Assembly: GCA_009663005.1 (NCBI GenBank)
Contig: CM018889.1
Coordinates: forward strand, 8,507,966-8,517,965
Length of the DNA stretch: 10,000 nucleotides
Source of the DNA: Actinidia chinensis
Taxonomy: Eukaryota; Streptophyta; Magnoliopsida; Ericales; Actinidiaceae
Direction of reading: 5' to 3'
Each line of letters begins with the position of its first letter. Position 1 is the first letter of the stretch. The translations under genes and the position numbers were made by a program. The notes under the pieces are model-generated. The model searched no databases. It saw only the letters and a program-made list of their open reading frames with translations, and had not been told where the DNA came from. Shown here one piece after another: positions 1 through 6,705 of this stretch.

Positions 1-51
1 GGAACCACAGTTTTAATAGATAAATTATTAATTTTTTTAATAAATAGTCAG

Positions 52-72
52 GTGTGCGCGCACACACATATA
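52..72. repeat. Alternating purine-pyrimidine tract (GT/GC/AC/AT)
   Basis: Twenty-one bases alternate strictly between purine and pyrimidine. The first fourteen (52-65) form a perfect palindrome, GTGTGCGCGCACAC. A short GA run follows (73-80). Such tracts can adopt left-handed Z-DNA and are unstable microsatellites. No gene lies next to it. Confidence 0.7.
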
Positions 73-404
73 GAGAGAGATATCCACGACTTAAATATAT
101 TTATGATAATTTTTTTATAAAATAACCACATATCCATGGTAATTTTTTTATGAACACTTCATATAGCTAGGCTATAAGATAATAACACAAGTCTAGAGGT
201 CCAAAATATATTGGGTTAGATCATTTATGTTTATAGATGAAACTTTTTATCCATTGAGGGAGTTTTATCAAATATGAGGTGAGGACTAATTATATTAAAT
301 ATATATTAATATTATTCGTTCAATAGGTTCAAATTCAAACCAGTCATACAAATCTGGGACCGACCTCTAATCGTTTTAAGAATTTTTGAATTGATTGAAC
401 CGGC
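73..404. other. AT-rich stretch without recognisable feature
   Basis: This stretch is AT-rich with many TATA- and ATATAT-like words. I see no open frame of useful length, no paired repeats and no recognisable element end. It may belong to the degraded repeat that continues from 405. Confidence 0.4.
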
Positions 405-492
405 TCCTAAAAAAATCGAACCGAACTAACCGTTCGGTTCGGACATGATCGGTTTTTCTGTTTTCAATTAGATTTGTTTGAACACCTACCCG
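405..492. repeat. Relic of a GAACCGAAC/GTTCGGTTC plant repeat with hairpin
   Basis: The ten-base arms CGAACCGAAC (417-426) and GTTCGGTTCG (432-441) are perfect inverted repeats around a five-base loop. The surrounding phrases, such as 'gaaccggctcc', 'atcggtttttctgtttt' and 'tttgaacacctacc', are of a kind scattered through many plant genomes in dispersed repeats and transposon ends. I cannot define the outer boundaries or the family, and no target duplication was found. Confidence 0.45.
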
Positions 493-747
493 GCGCTTCG
501 GATCAAACAGCAGGTTTTGGTCCCAAACAGAGCGGATGCTGACCGGTGCTGAAATGATATCTATAGGACATAGAAAACTATCATGATACTTCATTGACTT
601 GGTATGTTATGTGTAGATCCTTCGACAACTCACTGGATCCTTATTATAATATCCTAAATATGTTTGTAATTTTTCATTGAGAATTGAGAAACAAAAAAGA
701 AAACTAAACAAATTTCAGGCATATAGAAGAACGGTCTACTTCTGCTA

Positions 748-813
748 ATGGCGACGGATCTCTTCAAGTCGATCTACAAGTTATGTAATGGCCAACCACC
801 AATCATCTGGTGA
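748..813 (+). CDS. Short ORF, 21 codons, possible orphan first exon
   Basis: An ATG in a good plant initiation context (ctaATGGCG) opens a frame reading MATDLFKSIYKLCNGQPPIIW before a TGA. The composition looks protein-like and the start context is favourable, but 21 residues is within chance expectation and no downstream exon or domain can be tied to it. It could be a leftover first exon, a small peptide gene or noise. I do not recognise it. Confidence 0.18.
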   Translation: MATDLFKSIYKLCNGQPPIIW

Positions 814-1048
814 CCTCTCCTCTCTCGCTAGATATACGTTAAGCTCCGGCATCTATTTACATATGTACGTATATTCTGTAGAACGAAAATGTATATTTTG
901 TATTCATGTGAATAATATTATATGAATTGGTGAAAGTCGTTTTGTGTTTGAGAATCATCAACCGGCCACGCCCAATAGGTTCTTGACTTGATTCGGTTGA
1001 TTCATGGTACATTTTGCTCAATTATGAAACCGGATCTTCGTCTTTTTG

Positions 1049-1672
1049 GATTTTTAGAGAGAGAAAGAAAGATTCTGTGGAGAGATAAAAATGAAGAAAA
1101 GTAGAGTGTGAAACAATTTGGAGAGAGATTCTTCACAGTCAGAGTTCCCAAATTCTTTCGGAATCTGAATTTTGAGGTTTCATTTTGGGGTTATCAGATA
1201 TTTATGTCATTTATTATTGACTTTTTTAATCAAATGTGAGTTTTAGGGTGGGAAGTTTTGTAGATACGTTCGATCCTACGAAACCAACAGAGCATGATCA
1301 GCGTGTTGTCATTTGGGAGTTTTAGAGAGAGAAGGATTTATTCAAAGTATTTGATTTGGCAATCTAAATTCTGAAGTTTTATTTTCTGATATTTGTTTCA
1401 TTTATTATTGAATCTCTTGATCAATGCGAGTTTATAATTTGAAAATTAGAATGGAAATATAAATTTGGATAGAGATTCTTCACAACCAGACTTCCCAAAT
1501 TCTAATATGTATATGTATATTTGTATAATTGTTGCAATCTAAATTTTGAGGTTTTATGCATGGAGTTTATCATTTGTTTATCTAAATTGTGATTGAATGT
1601 TTTGATCATATGTAAGTTTTATAGTAGTTTTTTGGGAAGTTTTGGTTAATTGATTGTATGGCGATCGTAGAA
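1049..1672 (+). repeat. Three-copy degenerate direct repeat (about 175-200 bp spacing)
   Basis: Three diverged copies follow each other. The anchor 'aatct(g/a)aatt(t/c)tga(g/a)gttt' starts at 1162, 1361 and 1536, and each copy continues with a 'tttatcattt...gattga...ttgatca...gagttt' block. Copies 1 and 3 also share 'agagattcttcaca...ttcccaaattct' (1124 and 1471) and 'gggaagtttt'. Copies 1 and 2 share 'ttttagagagagaa' (1052 and 1320). The last copy runs directly into the gene fragment at 1658. The array could be a duplicated upstream or 5'-leader region of that gene; this is inference. Confidence 0.65.
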
Positions 1673-1851
1673 GGTGATGAGGTGAAAAGTGAAGAGTTAG
1701 AGAGAGACAGAAAGGTGGGAGGCTTCTGATGTCTTTTGACGAAGATAACAAGCAATGGATTTGTGGAAAAGTTAGGACTGTGAATCTGCATCGAGTCAGC
1801 TCTATTGTTCACGACATTGGGGAGCATTGTCTTCATCAACCACATATAAAG
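1658..1851 (+). pseudogene. Frameshifted first-exon fragment resembling plant TBC1D15-like Rab-GAP N-terminus
   Basis: An ATG at 1658 opens a 23-codon acidic/basic frame (MAIVEGDEVKSEELERDRKV...) that ends in TGA at 1727-1729. The stop overlaps the ATG of a second frame (TGATG), so a frameshift near 1726 is likely. The second frame carries WICGKVRTVNLHRVSSIV and then DIGEHCLHQPHIK. From memory, this closely resembles the N-terminal exon of plant TBC-domain GTPase-activating proteins (pattern GK..NL.RVSSIVRDIGEPCLHQSPIK). The TBC domain of that family stimulates GTP hydrolysis by Rab GTPases in membrane traffic. The Lys codon at 1849-1851 is followed by GTTATT, a usable 5' splice site (AAG|GTTATT). 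No TBC catalytic arginine or glutamine finger motif and no second exon is visible downstream, where transposons fill the next 2.4 kb. The call is therefore a truncated or decaying copy; a live gene with a very long first intron is less likely because of the frameshift. Family assignment is unverified. Confidence 0.4.
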
Positions 1852-1996
1852 GTTATTATAGCTGTAGGAACACTGGAGAACATTATTCTTCTATTACTGA
1901 AATTTCTACAGGTTGTTTATGCACTGTGCTTCAGTATTAAGTCTAAACAAGTTCTATATTTATTAGCTTTGCTCTAATTATTATGCGTGACCTTGG

Positions 1997-2215
1997 CAAT
2001 GGGTGGGTGCAGTGGCGGACGTAGAATTTCAGTTTAGGAGGGGCCGAACTATACATTTTTAATAGATCTTTTGGTAAAAACGTTTAGGGGGGGCAATTGT
2101 GTATATTCAATAGCAAAATAGTAAAAACTAACAGAAAAAATATTAAAAAAATTATTTTTTTTGGATTTTTCAAATGTTTGGGGGGGCCCGCCCCCGGACT
2201 GCCAATGGGTGGGTG
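1997..2215. mobile_element. Short CAGTGGCGGA-type non-autonomous element with 13-bp flanking repeats
   Basis: A 193-bp insert (2010-2202) is bracketed by the identical 13-mer CAATGGGTGGGTG at 1997-2009 and 2203-2215. The match extends to 15 of 16 with TGGC/TGCC. The left end, CAGTGGCGGACGTAG, matches the common plant non-autonomous ends that begin CAGTGGCGGA. The right end (CCCGCCCCCGGACTGC) is not a good inverted copy of it; only GCAGT/ACTGC and the G/C-rich stretch relate. The interior has no coding capacity. A 13-bp duplication is longer than the 8 bp of hAT elements, so the element class is uncertain. It lies inside what would be the first intron of the fragment at 1658. Confidence 0.55.
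2032..2128. repeat. Tandem duplication of about 50 bp inside the short element
   Basis: Copy 1 (2032-2081) and copy 2 (2082-2128) both begin GTTTAGG(A/G)GGGG, pass through an AT-rich 'tata...aatag' core and end in (G)TAAAAAC. A third partial start (GTTTGGGGGGG) occurs near 2176, just before the GGGGGC/GCCCCC inverted repeat at the right end. Confidence 0.6.
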
Positions 2216-2370
2216 AATTGGAATTTGGAACACTCCTAATCCTAGCCCAGGAGTTCAAGTATTGTTACTTAGTCATTTCAAGTCAAGACAGTTGCCTTTT
2301 AGCTTTTCAGTGAGAATTTTGTAAAATAAAAAATTTGGTTTGATTCGTTTTATGGATTTGCGGAAGCTGT

Positions 2371-3283
2371 TTAACGAAACAAAAAAAAATCCGCAAGCAA
2401 TAAAAGTAAATCAAGTACACAAAATGATAGACGTAATTTTTTTACTTGAAAAACCCCAAAGTAGGTAAAAAACCACAGGATTAAGTCCAACCAACCAATT
2501 CACTGTGCAAAATATAAGTTACAACTTACAAATCCAACCTAACCGAATTCACGCACCTTAAGTGTCGAATCCTCAAACTTGTGGGTGTGCTCCTTCTACC
2601 GACTAAGTCTATGATTTATGCTTTAATGGATTGTTGAGTATTGAATCCTCAACACCTCCGAAATCTTTCGTGAATTGAACTTAGATCTACCTGCCTTTGA
2701 GTACATCCAAAACTTCAACCTTGATTTGAATGGATATTCGAATCACCCTTGAGAGAGAATATGAAACTCAATGATTTCTCTACAAATCTCTCAAATACAT
2801 GGAGAGCATGGATGAATAATATTGTTGGCTCGTTCTATCATTGCCTCCCTCATGTATTTATAGGCTTCTTAACCTCTTTAGGTTAGGAATTCTTAAACAA
2901 TTTTGAAACCAAGCTAACACCTTTTTAGAAACCCAAACCATATAGGAAACTCATTACTTAATTTGACCTTTAACTCTTTACTAGCCACATGATCACAATT
3001 GAGCTGCGGGAGCCTAGCATTGCACGTCTCATGAGTCTTACCTTGTACTCTTCAAAACGGCATAATTAGGGTAAAAAGATGCAGCACACATTATATCTCA
3101 ATCATGTGAATTTCAAGAAACCCTTTGTTGCAGGTTTGCTCGTCGGGCGGGCGAGTAACAAATAGTACGCAATTGCATTTTTATTCTAGTAGCTTTAGCA
3201 ATCCTCAGAACTTTCAAATACTGCAGATTCGATCCCAAAACTCCTTCAAATTACAACCATAGGAGTGAATTCACATGCTAACA
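2371..3283 (-). mobile_element. Copia-like LTR (solo or truncated), reverse orientation
   Basis: Read on the minus strand this stretch has LTR layout. A possible 5' end TGTTAGCATG lies at 3283. A U3-like region with a GC-rich CTCG...CGAG patch follows near 3140-3157. Then come a TATA box in CCTATAAATACATGAGG, an R/U5-like region rich in 'gagag' and 'ttgagg', and finally 'cacagtgaattggttgg' and 'cctgtggttttttacc', phrases typical of the 3' part of long plant Ty1/copia LTRs. The 3' end is placed at the TGTTTAACG (plus-strand) word at 2371, but no 5-bp target duplication could be matched. No primer-binding site or gag/pol coding sequence adjoins it, so it is a solo LTR or a fragment. Boundaries are estimates. 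Confidence 0.5.
2855..2862 (-). promoter_or_regulatory. TATA box of the copia-like LTR
   Basis: The minus strand reads TATAAATA within CCTATAAATACATGAGGGAGG, the form usual for retrotransposon LTR promoters. Transcription would run toward lower coordinates, starting roughly 30 bp away. Confidence 0.55.
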
Positions 3284-3286
3284 CTC

Positions 3287-3410
3287 AAAATAACTAGTGT
3301 TCTAAAAAGTTGCCTAGGCGGCGCCTAAGCGCTAGGCCCCCCCGGCGCCCGCTTACCGCTAACTATTTTTAGAACACTGGAGCGGATAATATCCTGGAAC
3401 TTAGAAGAAG

Positions 3411-3447
<37 letters not shown>

Positions 3448-3811
3448 TTAGTTGTCATCGGATCAGGAAACGGAGACAAGGGAGAGAGGAGTATGACTTT
3501 AATCTAATGGAGAGAGATTTGAGGGATATGGAGAAGAAGAGTTAGAGGACTAGTTTCTAATTGGAATGTATTTAGAGACCTAAATTATTAATTTCTATCT
3601 TTCTCTTAGATTATTCAACATTAAACAGTTAACTCTACTATTTAATGTCATTTCTTTGTATAGAATTTGATATGTGATCATTTATTATTATTTTAGTTAA
3701 ATATAATTCTCTAAATAAAAAAAAACACAAAAACCGCCTAGGCCTGCCTAGGCGCTAGGCCCTCCGCCCGCCCGCCTACCACCTAGCGCTTTTTAGAACA
3801 CTGAAAATAAC
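3287..3811 (+). mobile_element. hAT-type non-autonomous element, 509 bp, with perfect 8-bp target duplication
   Basis: The element spans 3295-3803 and is flanked by identical AAAATAAC octamers (3287-3294 and 3804-3811), the duplication length of hAT transposons. Its ends, TAGTGTTCTAAAAAG and CTTTTTAGAACACTG, are inverted repeats matching at 14 of 15 positions, with the hAT-style start YAGTG. Both ends carry a GC-rich module full of small palindromes (CCTAGG, GGCGCC, AGCGCT) in an otherwise AT-rich neighbourhood. The left module (3295-3379) has its own internal right-end copy, TATTTTTAGAACACTG. The right module (about 3735-3803) resembles the left one in direct orientation but lacks an intact left end. 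The interior has one short ORF and no transposase. The clean octamers suggest a relatively recent insertion. Confidence 0.85.
3373..3507 (+). pseudogene. 44-codon ORF inside the hAT element, possible transposase tail
   Basis: Directly after the internal TAGAACACTG word the plus strand stays open for 44 codons to TAA at 3505-3507. It includes DNILELRRSSRNVEVRELHE and then VVIGSGNGDKGERS. The hydrophilic, Arg/Ser/Glu-rich tail resembles the C-terminal ends of some plant hAT transposases, which would fit a deletion derivative that kept only the 3' end of the gene. No catalytic residue, BED finger or dimerisation domain is present. Resemblance is from memory and weak. Confidence 0.28.
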
Positions 3812-3895
3812 CTTTGGATGAGAAATTAAAATAAATACAAAATAAAATATTTTGCCTCACACATTGACAAACCTATGGGATGAAAGAAAATCAAA

Positions 3896-4437
3896 TGCAG
3901 ACAAAGTGGTGGTTAACAAGTGGCTTCTGGTGGATTTGTACGCTTCTCAGCCGAGCCTACAAGGAAGCACTAGTGAGAAGGATTGCCTGACATTGTTCTG
4001 GGGATGGCTCTCCGGTGGTCAAGTTAGTGACCGAATAGAACAAGAGAAGATAGAGCAAGAGAGAGAGAGTTCTTAGATTTGATTCTAGGAGAGAGGATTA
4101 CCCGTCCAAAAGAGAGTCTGCCACCTTTTATAGTGTTAGTGGCGTGTGTGAGGACACGCCAATTATTGTGTCAATGAGTAGGCGGCTGACCCACCCAATC
4201 ATGCCCCTAGGGTGTGGTGATAGCTAGCTATGACATTATAGGAAGCTGAGCCCAAGCATGCCCCCGCAGGCTCGTATGCTAGTTCGGGCCAAGCTACTAT
4301 GTAGATGGCTATCGGACTTGGCTATAGAGCGGACAGGTCCGGTGAATTGATTAGACGCACGATGGCGCTCGGCCCAGGATACTTATGGAGATCTATCTCT
4401 TACATAACCCTAGATATTAAATTTCTTATCCCCAACA
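3896..4437 (-). mobile_element. Gypsy-like LTR (solo or truncated), reverse orientation
   Basis: On the minus strand the segment begins TGTTGGGGATAAG at 4437, a common plant LTR start, and contains a long GC-rich U3 with 'ggcccgaactag' and 'cctgggccgagcgcc'. A TATA box (CTATAAAAGG) follows, then a CT-rich leader (CTCTCTCTCTTGCTC), then 'tcggtcactaacttgaccaccggag', a phrase typical of Ty3/gypsy LTR R/U5 regions. A TG on the plus strand at 3896 (TGCAGAC) would give a 542-bp TG...CA LTR, but the flanks TCAAA and AATGT do not match as a target duplication, so the left end is approximate. The 74-codon plus-strand ORF across 3852-4076 falls within this LTR and its flank and is not treated as a gene. 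No internal coding region adjoins. Confidence 0.6.
4126..4132 (-). promoter_or_regulatory. TATA box of the gypsy-like LTR
   Basis: The minus strand reads TATAAAA within CACTATAAAAGGTGG, about 305 bp from the presumed LTR start. A CT-rich leader follows in the direction of transcription. Confidence 0.6.
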
Positions 4438-5322
4438 AATGTTATTAAGCATTACTTTCACATGATCATGCACATAGACAGATTTTTTTAATTACATCTT
4501 TGATTTCAGTCATAAGACCAAAGTCGAGCATCTTTTGTCCTTTTCCAACATTTTATGAGTTTTAAAATGCTGTCCAAATGCATTAAATTTGATATAGCAA
4601 AAGAACTAAAAGTCTGATGCATTCTCATTGTTCGCTTATGCTGTTAGGTTTCTACTTTTGTATTGTAATAAAGTCAATTGCAAGTGATGAAGTGGTGCAT
4701 TTACTGATGATTATTTCAAAACTGACTCCAAATTTCATGTTAAGCACATAAGTTTCGGCATATCAGTACCTGAGGAGAGAGAGAGAGTGCATATCACAAC
4801 AGAAAAATCATATATTAGTTAGGTACTTATGTGGCTGCATTTTCATTTGGGAGAAAGGTTTCGGCAGGTTAGTTGTATGTGTCAAGTTTTTCAAATTAAG
4901 ACTCTAGTGTGGATTTTTACCTACTATTTGATGGATTGCTGTTCTTCTTTATGTACAGCTGAGAAACTGATATTTTACAAAATTTTAAACAGATATGTGC
5001 TTCTAAATTTTGCGGGGCTTAATTTTCATATCGATCATGGCTAAGATTCCAGGTGAGGGACTGTTACTGCAAATGTAGGAGGAGGTCAAGCGATTTGGAA
5101 TCCAAGTTGATCAATATTGGTGGCAGAATTGTCCTTATTCCATACATATCAAAAATAAAATAAAATAAGAACAATTGAAGAAGTCATTTAAAACAAAAGT
5201 CGTGCTACACATAGTTATGAAACAAATGTGTACATCTCCTATTTAACACAATGTTATGCCTCAAAACGTACAAGCCTACCGCACACCGGTCCTTCTTATG
5301 AAAAAAAATCCCCAAAACAAAG
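4438..5322. other. Non-coding stretch with a GA microsatellite
   Basis: This stretch is AT-rich with a perfect GA run at 4775-4787. Weakly protein-like short frames occur on both strands around 5037-5156 (a plus frame from ATG 5037 with a TAG at 5076, and a minus frame from 5147 to 5064). They compete with each other and cannot be assigned. No element ends are visible. Confidence 0.4.
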
Positions 5323-5592
5323 TCAATCATGCTTCAAGTCAGGAAACAAAACCACAATCTTCTTTTGAAGTGCTGCCGTTGAATAATTATCATCTAATCT
5401 CTATTTTTCCAGCTTCATATTATAGTGCTTAGCTTTATAAAAAATCTTAAAAGTTTGAGCATTCCCGCTGCCAGGAAACAAAACCACCCGATCTTCCATA
5501 GCCATTGAGACTAGCAGCTTCCTATACGTAGGGGCTGCAATGAATTCATGTAGCCATGATTCTGGTGAACTTTTCTTGACATGTCTAGCTTC
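5323..5592 (-). pseudogene. Coding-like relic with one internal TAG, family unknown
   Basis: On the minus strand one frame runs from 5592 to a TGA at 5325-5323, interrupted only by a TAG at 5403-5401. Before the TAG it reads 63 codons, including SSPESWLHEFIAAPTYRKLL, then MEDRVVLFPGSGNAQTFKIF and YKAKHYNMKLEK. After it come 25 codons, including RLDDNYSTAALQKKIVVLFP. The residue mix, with alternating Lys/Glu/Asp and aromatic residues, looks like real protein. A single C-to-T change (CAG to TAG) would explain the break. A TAA lies just upstream (5595-5593), so an exon start within the first few codons is needed; no strong splice acceptor is visible there. The word VVLFP occurs twice, 44 codons apart, encoded by an identical 16-mer. 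I do not recognise the family. It could be a processed or transposed gene fragment. Confidence 0.35.
5340..5487. repeat. Two identical 16-bp direct repeats 132 bp apart
   Basis: CAGGAAACAAAACCAC occurs at 5340-5355 and 5472-5487, and the similarity continues into 'atcttc'. The spacing of 132 bp is a multiple of three and keeps the minus-strand reading frame, so both copies encode VVLFP. It may reflect an old internal duplication of the coding relic. Confidence 0.6.
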
Positions 5593-5726
5593 TTAATTTC
5601 CTTAGGCTAATGGTTCTAGGTTTGAGTTATAATGACTTGCTTTAATAGATCATTGTGAACTGCTGAACTTGCACATTTTCTTTTTCTTTCCCCTGATGCC
5701 ACTAAAAGGAATGCGAAGTGTAGAGC
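5593..5726. other. Stretch with a pyrimidine-rich tract
   Basis: The tract 'ttttctttttctttcccctgatgcc' near 5678-5702 looks like intron 3'-end sequence on the plus strand and is followed by AAAAG. No exon beyond it could be assigned with confidence. Confidence 0.25.
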
Positions 5727-6152
5727 TTGCTTTGGGTCCATGTCGGCCAGATCATGGGTACTTCTATTATTGCAGGAGAGCAGAATATTATTTCATCTTT
5801 GCTATATCATATACTTGGAGAGCAAATTATATATAACCAATTTATTGGTTTTGTACAAGTGATTTTTTGGAAACATTCATCTGACAAAGTCTATGAAATT
5901 TATAGAGGAATGTTTTTTCCTCTGTTTTGTGATAACTTAATGATTATTGAAGTCCCAAGTATAGAACTATTTGGTGTAGTATTCGTCTTTTTAGTATGGT
6001 ATTTTCAACGGACACGAACCCAAGACCTTAATCGCAGATTAAACCCAAGTTCTGGGGTGTGGTTAAAATTATTATTTTACTTCTCAGAATTACAAAATCA
6101 ATGTAATAGCTTAAGTAATTATTTTGCACATCGAAGTATTGCTGGAGGTTAA
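5727..6152 (+). CDS. Unrecognised 141-codon ORF, doubtful
   Basis: An ATG at 5727 opens 141 codons ending at TAA 6150-6152. The product would be rich in Ile, Phe, Leu and Asn. It has a hydrophobic run at about residues 78-93 that could span a membrane, followed by a basic patch (QRTRTQDLNRRLN). The composition is what AT-rich non-coding DNA yields when free of stops, and there is no recognisable domain. No favourable start context, promoter or intron structure supports it. A 111-codon minus-strand ORF overlaps it. It is the longest open frame in the window, which is the main reason to list it. Confidence 0.2.
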   Translation: MLWVHVGQIMGTSIIAGEQNIISSLLYHILGEQIIYNQFIGFVQVIFWKHSSDKVYEIYRGMFFPLFCDNLMIIEVPSIELFGVVFVFLVWYFQRTRTQDLNRRLNPSSGVWLKLLFYFSELQNQCNSLSNYFAHRSIAGG

Positions 6153-6337
6153 ACATGATGACTGGAGCTACGTTCCAATTTGGTTTGTTTCTGTTTTCTG
6201 TTTTCATTTTCTGAAAAACATAAAAACCTAGCAAAAATGAGGCTTTCATGACACCTGAAGCACATGAAACTATGGAAGGTAAAAAAACAATAAATCTTGA
6301 TTTTTCTTTAGTATTGCAGAAGTTCGGGATCTGAGCA

Positions 6338-6389
6338 AAAAATTGAAATGAAGCCCTGATCAAAAAACTAGGGTTTCATTTCAATTTTT
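6338..6389. repeat. Hairpin with 20-bp arms and 12-base loop
   Basis: The left arm AAAAATTGAAATGAAGCCCT (6338-6357) pairs with AGGGTTTCATTTCAATTTTT (6370-6389). The single mismatch would be a G-U wobble in plus-strand RNA, so all 20 positions can pair. Flanks show no target duplication. It may be the core of a decayed inverted-repeat element; the arms are short for a plant miRNA precursor. Confidence 0.7.
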
Positions 6390-6625
6390 CGTGTCATTGA
6401 AATGTCGAAAAAGGAAAGCAAAACTAAAACATGAATGGATGGATTTCTAATTTTTCTATTTCTATTTCTAAATCCTTGGTCCAAATAGGAAACAATATGA
6501 ATGACCTGACAATTCATGGATGAGAAAACAACAGGAATGATACCTTTTTTTACATCGGAAAAAGCAAATTAAAACTTCATTGAAACAACAAAACAAACAA
6601 CAGGCAACGAAAACAGAACAAAAAA

Positions 6626-6705
6626 TTAGATTGGAATGGATGTGAAAAGTCCATCACGATCCCTTGTAACTTGCTGTGCTTGAACGTGATCCTGTTGGAT
6701 ATAAT
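6626..6705 (-). CDS. Possible terminal exon, 25 codons plus stop, family unknown
   Basis: The minus strand shows a strong 3' splice acceptor (CTCTTTTTTTTTTGGCAG ending at 6706). After two carry-over bases a frame follows, reading YIQQDHVQAQQVTRDRDGLF then TSIPI and a TAA at 6628-6626. The Gln/Asp/Arg-rich content is unlike what random AT-rich DNA usually encodes, and the acceptor is in the right place. No upstream exon was identified between 6710 and 7350. It may be an orphan exon of a decayed minus-strand gene or a coincidence. The sequence is not recognised. Confidence 0.25.

Noticed and set aside
376..594. 72-codon minus-strand ORF
   Set aside because: It lies across the repeat relic and hairpin, has low-complexity basic content, and has no domain or splice context.
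1606..1845. 79-codon minus-strand ORF
   Set aside because: It is antisense to the TBC-like fragment, which reads better on the plus strand; composition is Ser/Asn/Pro-rich and unrecognisable.
2049..2258. 69-codon minus-strand ORF
   Set aside because: It falls almost entirely inside the short mobile element and its flanking repeat.
3852..4076. 74-codon plus-strand ORF
   Set aside because: It overlaps the gypsy-like LTR and is read against its orientation; its end is encoded by a GA microsatellite.
3891..4443. CAAATG at both edges of the gypsy-like LTR as a target duplication
   Set aside because: The word overlaps the presumed TG and CA ends on both sides, so it cannot be a proper duplication flanking a TG...CA LTR.
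4829..5044. 71-codon plus-strand ORF, Cys/Phe/Leu-rich
   Set aside because: Composition fits AT-rich non-coding DNA, with no start context, domain or splice support.
5037..5156. Plus-strand frame with KIPGEGLLLQM and EEVKRFGIQVDQYWW
   Set aside because: It is interrupted by TAG at 5076-5078, short, and in competition with an equally plausible minus-strand frame (5147 to 5064). Neither can be preferred.
6028..6363. 111-codon minus-strand ORF
   Set aside because: It overlaps the 5727-6152 ORF and part of the hairpin arm; composition is hydrophobic and noise-like, with no family resemblance.
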